In this document: piece by piece, positions 15,379 to 24,244 of the stretch
Numbering within the stretch: the first letter of the stretch is position 1
Layout of the letters: each line of letters starts with the position of its first letter
DNA from: Guptibacillus hwajinpoensis
GTDB taxonomy: Bacteria; Bacillota; Bacilli; Bacillales; Bacillaceae_O
Length of the DNA: 64,000 bases
Direction of reading: 5' to 3'
Assembly: GCA_016841765.1 (NCBI GenBank)
Contig: JAENYN010000012.1
Span: forward strand, 31,604 to 95,603
Notes under the pieces: generated by a model
What the model saw: only the letters and a program-made list of their open reading frames with translations
What the model was told of the DNA's origin: nothing
The model's database searches: none
Translations under genes and position numbers: made by a program

Positions 15379-15408
15379 AAGGAGTACCCCGATGCAGAGG
15401 TACTCCTT
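15379..15408 (+). terminator. Terminator of ywdK
   Basis: AAGGAGTACC and GGTACTCCTT flank a ten-base loop and are followed by T residues. Convergent gerQ ends about 30 bases further on and may share it. Confidence 0.85.
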
Positions 15409-15440
15409 TTTTCATATTGATTACATCGGTTCTAAAGGGG

Positions 15441-16097
15441 CTAACGTGGAGAGTACGTGCTCATGCCAGGCCCCATGCCGTTGAACGGATATTCATATTC
15501 CAATTCCTCATCAAATGTCACGTAATCCAGATAAACCATCAGCAACAGGTATCGTTTGCCTGTTTCCGGATCGCTTAACACAAGGTGGTCACGGCCGGCT
15601 GCTTCAATAATCCCCTTGAAGACTTTTGCATTCCATTCCGTATTGTTTTCAAAAGTCATGTAAACAGTCGCTTGCTTGCCGCGATTAAGGCGCAAAATGT
15701 TTTCAACATACGATTGCTCAATCGGCAGCATTCCCGGTATGTTCTGTCCAGGCTGGGCAGCGGGCGGCTGCATCATGCCGGCAACACCGTAAGGGAACAT
15801 CCCGCCAGACTGCGTGCCCGGAAAGCCGGCGGCTTGGGTCCCATCCATAGCCGGCTGCATACCGTAACCGCCGGCCGGATATCCGTAAGCCGGCTGAGCC
15901 TGGGCGCCGCCGTATTCCATCCCGGCATAAGGCGACTGAGCACCCTTTTCGTGATCTCTCCACTCATACTGCTGCTGTTGCTGCTGTCCGGGATCATATC
16001 CATATACAGGATAGCCGGCCGCGTATCCGGCATAAGGCGACTGACCATACATACCATACTGCTGTTGCTGCTGTTGTTCCTGATTCTCTTTTGTCAA
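15441..16097 (-). CDS. gerQ: Spore coat protein GerQ
   Basis: GerQ is a coat protein crosslinked by transglutaminase and needed to place CwlJ in the spore. The 218-residue product has a long Gln/Tyr/Gly/Pro-rich N-terminal half with poly-Gln runs, then the conserved C-terminal domain containing SYVENILRLNRGKQATVYM and YLLLMVYLDYVTFDEELEYEYPF. The low-complexity part is longer than I would expect and contains repeated SPYAG motifs. cwlJ lies directly upstream on the same strand, so the two likely form a mother-cell operon as in the B. cereus group. Confidence 0.93.
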   Translation of the reverse strand: MTKENQEQQQQQQYGMYGQSPYAGYAAGYPVYGYDPGQQQQQQYEWRDHEKGAQSPYAGMEYGGAQAQPAYGYPAGGYGMQPAMDGTQAAGFPGTQSGGMFPYGVAGMMQPPAAQPGQNIPGMLPIEQSYVENILRLNRGKQATVYMTFENNTEWNAKVFKGIIEAAGRDHLVLSDPETGKRYLLLMVYLDYVTFDEELEYEYPFNGMGPGMSTYSPR

Positions 16098-16188
16098 AGT
16101 GAACCCCTCCCTTTGTCATTCCAAACAATACGTATTTAAAAGGCAGATAAATGCTTGTGACCCATTTTCACAACGCACCAACACAGGA

Positions 16189-16611
16189 TCAAAAAACTCT
16201 CGGGCATTCAGTACGGAGCGGCGCAAAGAAACAATGAGACTTAAAACGCCCCGTGTTCCATTGACCGTACCACTGCGAAGGGCAGGCACCCTCCGGCATG
16301 AAAAACCAGAGTGAATTGCTCGCCGGATGATACTTCAATCCTTTAATCGTTTTCCGTGCCAGCTGCCGATCCTTTTCCCGCGAGCGCTGATAAAAATATC
16401 CTTTCTGTGTCGCTTCAAAGCCGCCAGGCGATTGGAAAACCATCCGCCGGATATTGTTAATATCCTTAAAATCAAGGCACGTTGCCAGCACCCGATTTAC
16501 GCCCGTATTCCCGACCATCAGCATCCCGAGCTGGCCATCCCCTTCAGCTTCGGAACGCATCAGCCTCCCCAGCAGCTTCACGTCTTCCTCGGTATGTGCG
16601 ACTACTGCCAT
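16189..16611 (-). CDS. cwlJ: Spore cortex-lytic enzyme CwlJ
   Basis: The 140-residue protein is a Hydrolase_2/SleB-type cell wall hydrolase without a signal peptide or binding domain, as is typical for CwlJ. EDVKLLGRLMRSEAEGDGQLGMLMVGNTGVNRV (about 9-41) holds the catalytic Glu region, and FMPEGACPSQWYGQWNTGRFKSHCFF is the C-terminal signature. It acts in Ca-dipicolinate-triggered germination and depends on GerQ for location in the coat. It is followed 91 bases later by gerQ. Confidence 0.93.
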   Translation of the reverse strand: MAVVAHTEEDVKLLGRLMRSEAEGDGQLGMLMVGNTGVNRVLATCLDFKDINNIRRMVFQSPGGFEATQKGYFYQRSREKDRQLARKTIKGLKYHPASNSLWFFMPEGACPSQWYGQWNTGRFKSHCFFAPLRTECPRVF

Positions 16612-16741
16612 CTATTCACCTCACTTCAAAGACGATCATGATGTAAAAATGATGAGGATAAAATGACATGACGTACTAGTTGCATTGTATGAGGGGTGGG
16701 GGTGGGATATGACCATTTGTGGTTGTAAGGCCTGAATTTAT

Positions 16742-16832
16742 GTTCTTTATATAATTATGAAACCTTATATGAACAAGATAATTCTGTTATGTTCTTTATA
16801 AAGTACAATTGTAAGTAAAATCATGGTATAAA
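16742..16832 (+). promoter_or_regulatory. SinR-type operators ahead of the tapA-sipW-tasA region
   Basis: GTTCTTT occurs at 16742-16748 and 16791-16797, and a GAAC half site at 16771-16774. A -10-like TATAAA is at 16827-16832. The spacing and AT-rich setting match SinR-repressed matrix promoters. A second possible -10, TATAAT at 16910-16915, lies next to the palindrome CGTTATAACG. The exact start of transcription is not settled. Confidence 0.6.
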
Positions 16833-16975
16833 GAGAAAACGTGAGTAAATGTCCGTTTTTTAGGATGGGTTGGATAAATTTGGAGGTTTAATATTTCGTT
16901 ATAACGAACTATAATCACACCATGAGGTTCTTGAGAAAGAACGAAAGTAAAAGACAAACAAGAGTAGGTGAAGTG

Positions 16976-17851
16976 ATGAGGTTAAAAAGAAAGTCTACTC
17001 ACAAAAAGAGTTTACACTCAAATGTACTTACTCTTTGTCTTGGTGCTCTTATTACTTTTTCCGGTGCATCTCTAACAGGATCATCGTATGCACTGTTTTA
17101 CGATGTCCATAAATCTTCAGTCGAGTTCACTGCAGCTAAAATATTCCCGGATACAGCAGAAGAAATAGTAGATGAATCTAATCGGAAAGTCAAAGCTGTA
17201 TTGCACAGCAAAAAAAATATAGAAAAAACCCTTCAAAACTATACCAGAAGCAATGAGAGTTATAAGTCTCTCAGCCAAAAGATCGATCAAGCAGAAGGCT
17301 TTTTGGGTCAAATGCAAGGAACACCTTCCAAAGACTTTGGAATACTAAGAGATTATTTAATGGAGTTGGAAGAAGAATTATCTGAATCGGAAAAAGAAAA
17401 GTCTGAGGTCTATAATTACATTTTTAATGCTTACAATACGATTTCAGCAGATAGTGAAAGAATCAATAAAGCCATAATTGATTCTAAGGCATTAATAGAA
17501 GCGGCTCGATATCATCTTCTTTCAATAGACAGAAAAGAGCGTTCACCATCCGGAAACAACATAACTAATGATGAAAAAGATAAAATTATTCCAGCTTCAG
17601 ATATTGAGAAAGATAAAGAAATTGAAGATAGGAAAGAGAGTAATGAAGAAAGTGGTTTTAAAGTAAAAGAAAAAAGTGTAACTGAACTTTCAGGTGAGGA
17701 GAAGGTTATGGATGATCCGAAAGGTGAAACAACAAAATTAACCAATGAAAAACCGCAACCGGATCAGGCAAAGGAATTTCAAGAGAATGTTTACATCAAT
17801 GAGAAAGGTAGTGAGCCAATTGAAAAAAGTCACGAAGATAATAAACAGTAG
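16976..17851 (+). CDS. TapA-like amyloid matrix assembly/anchoring protein
   Basis: The product of about 291 residues starts MRLKRKSTHKK and has a basic N-terminus, a hydrophobic signal segment (about 19-39) and then SSYALFYDVHKSSVEFTAAKIFPDT, the conserved TapA/YqxM N-terminal region. The rest is charged, helical and coiled-coil-like; the last 90 residues are Lys/Glu-rich and low complexity. Start 16976 follows aggtga; an upstream ATG at 16922 has no good site. In B. subtilis TapA is processed by SipW and promotes TasA fibre assembly. Here sipW overlaps its 3' end and two TasA-type genes follow. The divergent C-terminus makes the symbol uncertain. Confidence 0.78.
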   Translation: MRLKRKSTHKKSLHSNVLTLCLGALITFSGASLTGSSYALFYDVHKSSVEFTAAKIFPDTAEEIVDESNRKVKAVLHSKKNIEKTLQNYTRSNESYKSLSQKIDQAEGFLGQMQGTPSKDFGILRDYLMELEEELSESEKEKSEVYNYIFNAYNTISADSERINKAIIDSKALIEAARYHLLSIDRKERSPSGNNITNDEKDKIIPASDIEKDKEIEDRKESNEESGFKVKEKSVTELSGEEKVMDDPKGETTKLTNEKPQPDQAKEFQENVYINEKGSEPIEKSHEDNKQ

Positions 17852-18389
17852 CATTACCATACTGCTAACCATCATCTTAATTTTCATGGTTTTTATGGTG
17901 GCATCAACTAAATTTGCAGGAGGAGAACCGGAAATTTTTGGTTATCAGCTGAAGACAGTTCTATCGGGATCAATGGAACCTGGCATTTTAACCGGGTCCA
18001 TTATAGCCATTAAACCGATTGAGGAAGATAAAACCTTTAAAAAGGGTGATATCATAACATTTGTTGATTCAGAAGAACGATTGGTTACACATCGAGTTAT
18101 TGACGTAAAAGGTGTAGAGGATAGTCATCAGTATATTACTAAAGGTGACAACAATGATAGTGCAGATACTGAGCCAGTTCTGACTCAAAATATTAGAGGG
18201 GAGTATCATGGTTTTACAGTCCCATATCTAGGGTATGCACTTGAATTTGCAAAAACCAAGCTCGGAAGTGCATTGCTTCTAATAATTCCAGGAGTGTTTT
18301 TCCTAATCTACTCATTTGTTAGTATATGGAAAACAATAGTGGAGTTAGAACGAAAAAAAGGGGTAGATGTTTCTTCAACAAATAATTAG
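17820..18389 (+). CDS. sipW: ER-type signal peptidase I SipW
   Basis: The protein has an N-terminal membrane helix, the catalytic Ser in SGSMEPGI, His in the place of the usual lysine in LVTHRVIDV, and the conserved KGDNNDSADTEPV box. These are the marks of the SipW/archaeal-type signal peptidases. A C-terminal membrane helix (ALLLIIPGVFFLIYSFVSI) is present. I chose the TTG at 17820, which follows gaaagg and gives LKKVTKIINS; the frame is open back to an ATG at 17745 that would overlap tapA by over 100 bases. It processes TasA and TapA in B. subtilis, and both kinds of substrate are adjacent. Confidence 0.88.
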   Translation: MKKVTKIINSSITILLTIILIFMVFMVASTKFAGGEPEIFGYQLKTVLSGSMEPGILTGSIIAIKPIEEDKTFKKGDIITFVDSEERLVTHRVIDVKGVEDSHQYITKGDNNDSADTEPVLTQNIRGEYHGFTVPYLGYALEFAKTKLGSALLLIIPGVFFLIYSFVSIWKTIVELERKKGVDVSSTNN

Positions 18390-18398
18390 GCCTTGATT

Positions 18399-18427
18399 GT
18401 TCTCTTTAAAGAACAAAAATGTTCTTT
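18399..18427 (+). promoter_or_regulatory. SinR-type operator cluster before the first TasA-type gene
   Basis: GTTCTCT (18399-18405) and AAAGAAC (18408-18414) make the 16-base dyad GTTCTCTTTAAAGAAC, and a third site GTTCTTT follows at 18421-18427. TATAAA/TAAAAT -10-like bases follow at about 18437-18443. This suggests that the matrix gene has its own SinR-controlled promoter in addition to read-through from tapA-sipW. Confidence 0.7.
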
Positions 18428-18488
18428 AGGGGTCAATATAAAATTTTACATACCCTAAATGGGTGAAAACAAAGGGAGGAATTTAGAA

Positions 18489-19064
18489 ATGAGTATCAAA
18501 AAGAAGTTAGGTCTGGGAATTGCATCAATGGCACTGGGAGCAGCACTTGTCGGTGGAGGAACATTTGCATACTTTAATGATACTGAATCTTCAACTGGAA
18601 ACACGTTTGCAGCAGGTACTATTGAACTTAAGCCTGACATTCCAGCAAACTTTCAGTGGAATCTAAGAGATCAAAAGCCAGGTCAAGGATTTAACATGAG
18701 CCCGGTTACCTTACGCAATACTGGTACATTAGATGGGGATCTATCAATTGCCTTTACAGTAACTGATACTGACGCAGGTTTGTATCCTGCATCAAGTGGA
18801 ACTAACGTTCTGAGTGAAGTTATGAAAGTTTCAAAGTTTAATGTAGGCGGAACTTCATATGATACGTCAAGTATGGTCGGTAGCGATGGTATACTTACGT
18901 TAGACGAATTAAACGGTGCTAACCTAGACCTTGGAACATTAACAGCTGGTGGAACAAAGTCTATTGAAATTGATCTCGAATTCCCAGATACAAACAATGC
19001 CCAAAATCAGTATCAAGGTGATAGTCTTGATGTAGACTTTACACTTGAACTTAAACAACAATAA
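18489..19064 (+). CDS. TasA/camelysin (CalY)-family biofilm matrix protein, copy 1
   Basis: The 191-residue protein starts MSIKKKLGLGIASMALGAALVGGGTFAYF and then NDTESSTGNTFAAGTIEL, the typical SipW-type signal peptide and mature start of TasA/CalY proteins. The ATG at 18489 follows ggga-gga. The mature domain of about 160 residues is Thr/Asp/Asn-rich and beta-structured, closer in size to CalY of B. cereus than to TasA of B. subtilis. It is expected to be exported, cut by SipW and assembled as matrix fibres. A hairpin terminator separates it from copy 2. Confidence 0.85.
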   Translation: MSIKKKLGLGIASMALGAALVGGGTFAYFNDTESSTGNTFAAGTIELKPDIPANFQWNLRDQKPGQGFNMSPVTLRNTGTLDGDLSIAFTVTDTDAGLYPASSGTNVLSEVMKVSKFNVGGTSYDTSSMVGSDGILTLDELNGANLDLGTLTAGGTKSIEIDLEFPDTNNAQNQYQGDSLDVDFTLELKQQ

Positions 19065-19076
19065 TCCAACATCTTG

Positions 19077-19103
19077 AGGTGGGCGAAATCGTCCACCTTT
19101 TTT
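19077..19103 (+). terminator. Terminator between the two TasA-type genes
   Basis: AGGTGG and CCACCT enclose a ten-base loop and are followed by six T. The short stem may leak, allowing unequal amounts of the two matrix proteins from one transcript. Confidence 0.7.
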
Positions 19104-19135
19104 ACGGAAATACAAATAGAAAAGGTGAATAATAA

Positions 19136-19966
19136 TTGAAGAAGAGATTACTAGCATTTTCCCTAGTATCTATGGTCGGCATTGGAAGTATAGTTGGAGG
19201 AACATATGCTTACTTCAGTGATACTGAAGCATCGACAGGGAATACTTTTTCGACAGGTACGCTAAGCATGAGTTCTTTCAGGGATGACATTCCGATTGAG
19301 GGGCCGATGTTCTATACAAGCGACAGCTTGGATGGGGCAATGGGAACTGGATTGTGGCAGCCGGGTGATTCTCATACGAGAGGGATATATATTGAGAATA
19401 CCGGTACTTTGAATGGTGATTTTAACAGTTTGTACGCGGCACCCGAAGCACCGGTAGGCAGTCAAGATTATTTAAATGCTTTAGAATTTGCCAATCAATC
19501 TAATATAATTGTCTCTATGTTTGAAAAGACAGAAGGAGAGATTGATGCTAAAGCTTGGTCATTGGTATTAAAAAATACGGATGCATTTATTAAAAGTCAG
19601 TTATTCGACTTTACTGCAAGCCAACAAGCGCAAGCAGAGGGCAAAACAGTGGAAGAAATTAAATTAGAGAACTTGAACTTTTTGGCTTTACTCAAAGAAA
19701 CTCTTTTAAATAAGATTTTTGTCACACAAAATGCTATAGGACAAAATGTTTACTTTAAAGTAAATCAAGTTTATACAGGTTCTTTAAAGGACTTAATAAA
19801 CCCTGGTGTAACAGTTCCAGCGGATTTACAATATACCATTAAACCTGGAGAAACAATGTATTTGGGTTACACAGTACAAATGCAGGATTTAACGCCTGAG
19901 CAGAATAACAAACTTCAAGGGAAAGAAGTGAAATTTGCTTTCACACATGAATTTGTGCAAGAGTAA
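19136..19966 (+). CDS. tasA: TasA/camelysin-family biofilm matrix protein, copy 2
   Basis: The 276-residue protein begins at a TTG (19136) behind aaaggtga: MKKRLLAFSLVSMVGIGSIVGGTYAYFSDTEASTGNTF. This is a SipW-type signal peptide, and the mature start is nearly identical to that of copy 1. Its size is close to B. subtilis TasA, and GIYIENTGTLNGDF and the final KFAFTHEFVQE fit the family fold. The central part (about 100-220) is more helical and distinct. It may be the main fibre subunit or an accessory one; sequence alone does not decide, so the symbol is provisional. Confidence 0.75.
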   Translation: MKKRLLAFSLVSMVGIGSIVGGTYAYFSDTEASTGNTFSTGTLSMSSFRDDIPIEGPMFYTSDSLDGAMGTGLWQPGDSHTRGIYIENTGTLNGDFNSLYAAPEAPVGSQDYLNALEFANQSNIIVSMFEKTEGEIDAKAWSLVLKNTDAFIKSQLFDFTASQQAQAEGKTVEEIKLENLNFLALLKETLLNKIFVTQNAIGQNVYFKVNQVYTGSLKDLINPGVTVPADLQYTIKPGETMYLGYTVQMQDLTPEQNNKLQGKEVKFAFTHEFVQE

Positions 19967-20659
19967 GATGGTTAATTTAGCTTTCTAAAGAGTCTACGAC
20001 AAAACCAGGGAAACTAGTAAAAGTGGCTCTCAGGAACAAGACCTTCGGTTCGTGGGAGTCGCTTTTATATTTAAACTTTATTGGTAAAAAAGAACCCAAT
20101 CTGATAAAAATAAAGTTATTCCACTATAACTATCAGGGAAGTTAACAGCTTAACATGAAACAAGTGGTTTTGCCCTAGGATATAGAAATAAAACTATAGA
20201 ATAATGATATCACCTTTCCAGTCTCTATCATGTGGTGGAAGTAACCCCGTATGAAGCCTTCATTCGTTTCAACGATTGAGTTGTCCTCCTTATTACTTAC
20301 GCATGAAGTTGAGGGTGATTTTATAGGTTAACGTAATTCTAGAGATTGGGACAAAACTAGCTTGAAATTAGTGAAAAGTGGATTCCAATCAACGTTTTTG
20401 AAGATCGGAATCCTTTTATGATGAATTTATTTGTGTTCTCGTTTCCCCTGACGGACAATTGTTTGAAATTAGCCTTCATAAATCCAAAATAGTTCTAGTT
20501 CAAACTTATTAGTTTCGCAGTGCCTGTCACTCCCCTCGATGATTTGTGTGGGAGGGAGGCTTCTTGCCTTTTTTTGGAATTCCTGTATGTGGCTGTTTCG
20601 CCGCTTTCGGATTAGGAAAAGTGTGAGTATAGGTTGGATGCATCCTGGGAGGAAAGCGA
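19967..20659 (+). other. Gene-free interval with two terminator-like hairpins
   Basis: No supported gene is seen. One imperfect long hairpin at 20021-20067 (AAGTGGCTCTCAGGAAC with GGTTCGTGGGAGTCGCTTTT) probably ends the matrix operon. A second at 20376-20418 pairs AAGTGGATTCC with GGAATCCTTTT. Both follow similar wording (GACAAAACCAGGGAAACTAG and GACAAAACTAGCTTGAAATT) and so look like diverged copies of one element. The right end carries the ggagg of the next gene. Confidence 0.5.
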
Positions 20660-20950
20660 ATGAAAGCATTGATTCTTTACCTGGCGATTCTGAATACAGT
20701 TGATGGGATTTTATCCTATATCGGACTGCGGTTCGAGTTTATTAAGGAAATGAATCTGCTGATGTCAGCTGTCTATATGGTGAGTCCTTCTTTCTTCTTG
20801 TTTTTCAAAGTGGCTTTGTCTGTTATTTTGCTTTTCTTTTTTGGGAAAATTCACGGAAAATCCTTAGCAGGCAAATTGGCATTGGCAGCTGCCCTGTGTT
20901 ACACAGGCGTGATCGTTATGCATGGCTATTGGCTTCTTCGTGTTATATAA
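20660..20950 (+). CDS. DUF5658-like small membrane protein
   Basis: The 96-residue protein has three membrane segments. It starts MKALILYLAILNTVDGILSYIGLRF, with NTVDGILS resembling the NxxDxxxT start of DUF5658 proteins. The ATG follows tgggagga. Function is unknown and it is a single-gene unit with a shared terminator downstream. Confidence 0.7.
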   Translation: MKALILYLAILNTVDGILSYIGLRFEFIKEMNLLMSAVYMVSPSFFLFFKVALSVILLFFFGKIHGKSLAGKLALAAALCYTGVIVMHGYWLLRVI

Positions 20951-20954
20951 AAAT

Positions 20955-20986
20955 AAAAGCCTCTCCCTAATGCTCAGGAGAGGCTC
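20955..20986. terminator. Bidirectional terminator before hemQ 3' end
   Basis: AAAAGCCTCTCC pairs with GGAGAGGCT around a ten-base loop. It lies between the convergent small membrane protein gene and hemQ. Confidence 0.75.
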
Positions 20987-21002
20987 ATTCATTTTCATTC
21001 GT

Positions 21003-21746
21003 TTATACCGCCAAAAATTTCGACACTTTCCCCGGTTCAAGAATATTTCCCACATAGAAAGAGCCGAACTCGCCGTACCGTGCACTCACTTCATCAAAGC
21101 GCATTTCATAAACGAGTTTTTTGAACTGCAGCGGATCATGGGCGAACAGAGTTACGCCCCATTCCCAGTCGTCGAAACCGACGGAACCGGTGATGATCTG
21201 CTTGATTTTGCCGGCGTAGTTGCGGCCGATCATGCCGTGGCTGCGCATCAGCTTGCGGCGCTCGTCCATTTCGAGCATGTACCAGTTGTCGTTGCCCTGG
21301 CGTCGCTTGTCCATCGGATAGAAGCAGACATGCTCCCATTTCGGAAGGATCGGTTTCAGGCGCGCCTGGATTTCAGGGTCCGCTTCCGGATTGGCGCCAG
21401 GCCCGAGGTAGTTGCTGAGTTCAACAACAGATACATAAGAATAGGTAGGGATTGTGAATTCAGCAAGCTTTGTTTTGTTGAATTCTGTTTCGAGTTCGTT
21501 GAGTTCCTCCATAGTTGGGCGAAGGAGCATGATCATGAAATCCGCCTTCTGGCCGACAATCGTGTACAGGGCATGGCTTCCTTCCTTGCGTTCTTCGGTT
21601 TTGTTCCACTTTTCAACCAGGCCTTGAAATTCATGGATCGCCGTTTCACGCTCATCGCTTGAGGCAAGCTTCCAGGCATTCCAATCGATGGAACGGAAAT
21701 CATGCAGGGAATACCAGCCGTCCAATGTTTGTGCTGCTTCTGACAT
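21003..21746 (-). CDS. hemQ: Coproheme decarboxylase HemQ (chlorite dismutase family)
   Basis: HemQ turns coproheme into protoheme, the last step of the Gram-positive heme pathway, with hydrogen peroxide. The 247-residue protein shows the family features: the Tyr-containing [17 protein letters not shown] (catalytic Tyr region near residue 145), the proximal His in [15 protein letters not shown] near 170, and [41 protein letters not shown] at the C-terminus. The gene lies divergent from pta, the ywfI-ywfJ order of B. subtilis. Confidence 0.95.
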   Translation of the reverse strand: MSEAAQTLDGWYSLHDFRSIDWNAWKLASSDERETAIHEFQGLVEKWNKTEERKEGSHALYTIVGQKADFMIMLLRPTMEELNELETEFNKTKLAEFTIPTYSYVSVVELSNYLGPGANPEADPEIQARLKPILPKWEHVCFYPMDKRRQGNDNWYMLEMDERRKLMRSHGMIGRNYAGKIKQIITGSVGFDDWEWGVTLFAHDPLQFKKLVYEMRFDEVSARYGEFGSFYVGNILEPGKVSKFLAV

Positions 21747-21910
21747 ATTGAATCACTCCTTGAATGATAGTTTGTTCAGATCATACGGTAAACAGAACAT
21801 ATGAAATCGCAGAAAGAAAATCGGTTTTCCACAATTTGTACTATGTAGATATCGATAATATCTTACCACAAAACCGGCAGGAAAACCGAATGTTGTGATT
21901 TTCGGGGCGG

Positions 21911-21941
21911 TGCCTGGCAATTGCCTCGCAATTGCCAGGCA
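21911..21941. repeat. TGCCTGGCAATTGC palindrome, copy 1
   Basis: The 14-base arm TGCCTGGCAATTGC, the loop CTC and the exact complement GCAATTGCCAGGCA. It lies between hemQ and pta, upstream of both. The same sequence recurs at 24181, 25087 and 51784. Confidence 0.9.
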
Positions 21942-22163
21942 ATTTTTCCTGCTGAAAAATTTCATGTGATTATGATTTTGTGAGCGGGTACAATTTTATG
22001 GGGTGGATGGTAACAGAGTTTGAATAATTTTGTGCATTTTTTGAAAGGTTAGACTTTTATAATATGCGGCTCCATCGTTTTTCTTTTCCAATTAAAAAGA
22101 GTATCCTAAAGGATGGAATATAGAACTATGGGTATATAAACATCTGAGAAGGAGGCTTATTTC

Positions 22164-23135
22164 ATGAGCGATTTATTTTCTGCCATACAAAACAAAGTGG
22201 AAGGAAAAGGGAAAACGATTGTGTTTCCCGAGGGCACGGATGAGCGTATTCTTGGTGCGGCTGTCCGCCTGAAACAGGATGGCTTGCTTTCCCCGCTTCT
22301 GATCGGGAAAAAGGAAGAGGTCGAAAGCAAGGCAAGCAGCCTGGGTGCTGATATTTCCGGTATTGAAATTTACGATCCTAATCGTTATGACGGTATGGAC
22401 GAACTTGTTTCATCCTTCGTGGAACGCAGGAAGGGCAAAGCAACAGAAGAGGATGCACGCAAGATTCTGCTTGATGAAAACTATTTCGGCACCATGCTTG
22501 TGTATACCGGTAAAGCGGACGGCCTTGTGAGCGGGGCGACACACTCGACCGCCGATACGGTCCGGCCGGCACTGCAAATCATTAAAACGAAAGAAGGCGT
22601 CAAAAAGACTTCCGGCATATTCGTGATGGTCCGCGGTGACGAAAAGTACCTGTTCGCTGACTGCGCAATCAATATTGCGCCGGACAGCCAGGACCTTGCT
22701 GAAATTGCTGATGAAGCGGCCAATACAGCAAAGCTGTTTGATATCGACCCGCGCATCGCGATGCTCAGCTTTTCCACGAAGGGATCCGCAAAGTCTCCGG
22801 AAACGGAAAAAGTGGAAGAAGCAGTCAAAATTGCGAAAGAGAACAATCCTGATCTCGTGATTGACGGCGAATTCCAGTTTGATGCTGCATTCGTGCCGTC
22901 GGTAGCGGAGAAAAAAGCTCCGGATTCCGTTCTTAAAGGTGATGCCAACACATTTATCTTCCCGAGCCTTGAGGCAGGCAATATCGGCTATAAAATTGCC
23001 CAGCGCCTCGGCAACTTTGAAGCAGTCGGACCGGTTCTGCAAGGCTTAAATAAGCCGGTAAATGATCTATCACGCGGATGTGATGAGCAGGATGTTTATA
23101 ACCTGGCGCTCATTACGGCAGCACAGTCAGTTTAA
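22164..23135 (+). CDS. pta: Phosphate acetyltransferase
   Basis: Pta interconverts acetyl-CoA and acetyl phosphate; with AckA it runs acetate overflow. The 323-residue protein is the short, catalytic-domain-only type. It has the PTA signature segments VFPEGTDERILGAAVRL at the start, LVSGATHSTADTVRPALQIIKT (about 121-142), ADCAINIAPDSQDLAEIA and SFSTKGSAKSPETEKV, ending in FIFPSLEAGNIGYKIAQRLGNFEAVGPVLQGL. The start follows aaggagg. It stands alone between a terminator and a dispersed palindrome. Confidence 0.96.
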   Translation: MSDLFSAIQNKVEGKGKTIVFPEGTDERILGAAVRLKQDGLLSPLLIGKKEEVESKASSLGADISGIEIYDPNRYDGMDELVSSFVERRKGKATEEDARKILLDENYFGTMLVYTGKADGLVSGATHSTADTVRPALQIIKTKEGVKKTSGIFVMVRGDEKYLFADCAINIAPDSQDLAEIADEAANTAKLFDIDPRIAMLSFSTKGSAKSPETEKVEEAVKIAKENNPDLVIDGEFQFDAAFVPSVAEKKAPDSVLKGDANTFIFPSLEAGNIGYKIAQRLGNFEAVGPVLQGLNKPVNDLSRGCDEQDVYNLALITAAQSV

Positions 23136-23146
23136 CAACAGATAAA

Positions 23147-23186
23147 AAATGCACCCCGCATGTCAAGACAGCTGGGTGCATTTTTT
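23147..23186. terminator. Terminator between pta and lipL
   Basis: AAAATGCACCC and GGGTGCATTTTTT pair around an 18-base loop just after the pta stop. Confidence 0.8.
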
Positions 23187-23210
23187 AATGGATGCAGCCG
23201 GGTAGAAAAG

Positions 23211-24062
23211 TCAGGAGGAACCAATGTGGCCCAGCGCTTTTTCGTTGCGCTCTAATATGCGGGCGTAGTTTTGCTGATACAGTTCAAGTTCTTCACCTTC
23301 GAGCTGGGAAGAAAACAGGTTATCAGCATGGTTTTGAAGCGACTGCAGCATCAGCAGCATGAGTTTTTGGATGTCGATGGTATCGCCGAGCAAGTCTGAA
23401 AGGGAAGCCATTGTTTCTGGAACAATATCCGGGTAAGTGAACTTCGTTTTCTCCTCTTTTCGTGCGATTGCATAAAATTCTTTTAAAATGGAAGCGCGAT
23501 TTTGATTGCGTGTTTCGAATGCATTCAAATAGATTTGGACGGCAACCCCTTTACGCAGGCGGCGCTGCGAGATTCCCGCGAATTTCTTTCCGTTAATGCT
23601 CAGATCATAGCTGCCGGGACAGTAGGAACCGGTGACCTCCCTTGCTTCAATGCGAACCCCGTATGAAGCGAGCATTTCTTTGATAAGTTCCCACATGGCA
23701 TCATAGCCGCGATCGATGTCGATCCCTCTTTCAGTCTCCGGCAAGATTAGGGAAATGTTTAGGACCCCTTCGTCAAGGATTACAGCGAGTCCGCCTGAAT
23801 TGCGGACAATGACCCTGTACCCGAGCGACTCGAGGTACTCCACTCCCTCTCTCAAATGAGGGAGACGCGTATCCTGGATGCCGAGCACCACCGTATCATG
23901 GTGAACCCACGAACGGGCCGCAGGCGCCGATGCTCCGCTACCGACTTGTGCGCACAGCGTGTCATCGATAGCAAAGGACTGGCGGGCATCAAAACCCGGC
24001 CCGAGCGTTGAGTGGTCAATGATCCGCCACGCTTTTTGATTCAACAATTCTATGGCCTTCAT
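23211..24062 (-). CDS. lipL: Octanoyl-[GcvH]:protein N-octanoyltransferase LipL
   Basis: LipL moves octanoyl groups from GcvH to the E2 subunits of 2-oxoacid dehydrogenases in lipoate assembly. The 283-residue protein has a lipoate-ligase-like (BPL_LplA_LipB) fold with [10 protein letters not shown] (88-97), the catalytic Cys in [12 protein letters not shown] (Cys148) and the lysine region [12 protein letters not shown]. The order pta-lipL-rsfA-ywfO is that of B. subtilis (ywfJ, ywfL, ywfN, ywfO). Confidence 0.9.
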   Translation of the reverse strand: MKAIELLNQKAWRIIDHSTLGPGFDARQSFAIDDTLCAQVGSGASAPAARSWVHHDTVVLGIQDTRLPHLREGVEYLESLGYRVIVRNSGGLAVILDEGVLNISLILPETERGIDIDRGYDAMWELIKEMLASYGVRIEAREVTGSYCPGSYDLSINGKKFAGISQRRLRKGVAVQIYLNAFETRNQNRASILKEFYAIARKEEKTKFTYPDIVPETMASLSDLLGDTIDIQKLMLLMLQSLQNHADNLFSSQLEGEELELYQQNYARILERNEKALGHIGSS

Positions 24063-24143
24063 GTTGCTTTCTCCTTACCGTTACAGTCTGTTTGCTGTGC
24101 TTATTATAGCATGCCGGACCGGCTCTATGCGGAAACCAAAAGA

Positions 24144-24170
24144 AAAACGGCCGATTTCTGACGGCCGTTT
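24144..24170 (-). terminator. Terminator of rsfA
   Basis: AAACGGCCG and CGGCCGTTTT pair around an eight-base loop, with T residues on the minus-strand side. It is 75 bases beyond the rsfA stop. Confidence 0.75.
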
Positions 24171-24180
24171 CACTGGGGGT

Positions 24181-24211
24181 TGCCTGGCAATTGCCTCGCA
24201 ATTGCCAGGCA
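24181..24211. repeat. TGCCTGGCAATTGC palindrome, copy 2
   Basis: It is identical over 31 bases to the copy at 21911 (14-base arms, CTC loop). It lies between the rsfA stop and its terminator, so it is transcribed in the rsfA message. Confidence 0.9.
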
Positions 24212-24244
24212 ATTCAAACCAAACGATATGCTCAGGAAGCTGGA

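Noticed and set aside
16976..19966. Whether the tapA-sipW-tasA block is part of a prophage or integrative element
   Set aside because: No integrase, attachment-site duplication or phage gene is present, and flanking genes are ordinary chromosomal genes. It may be a transferred module, but the window does not show how.
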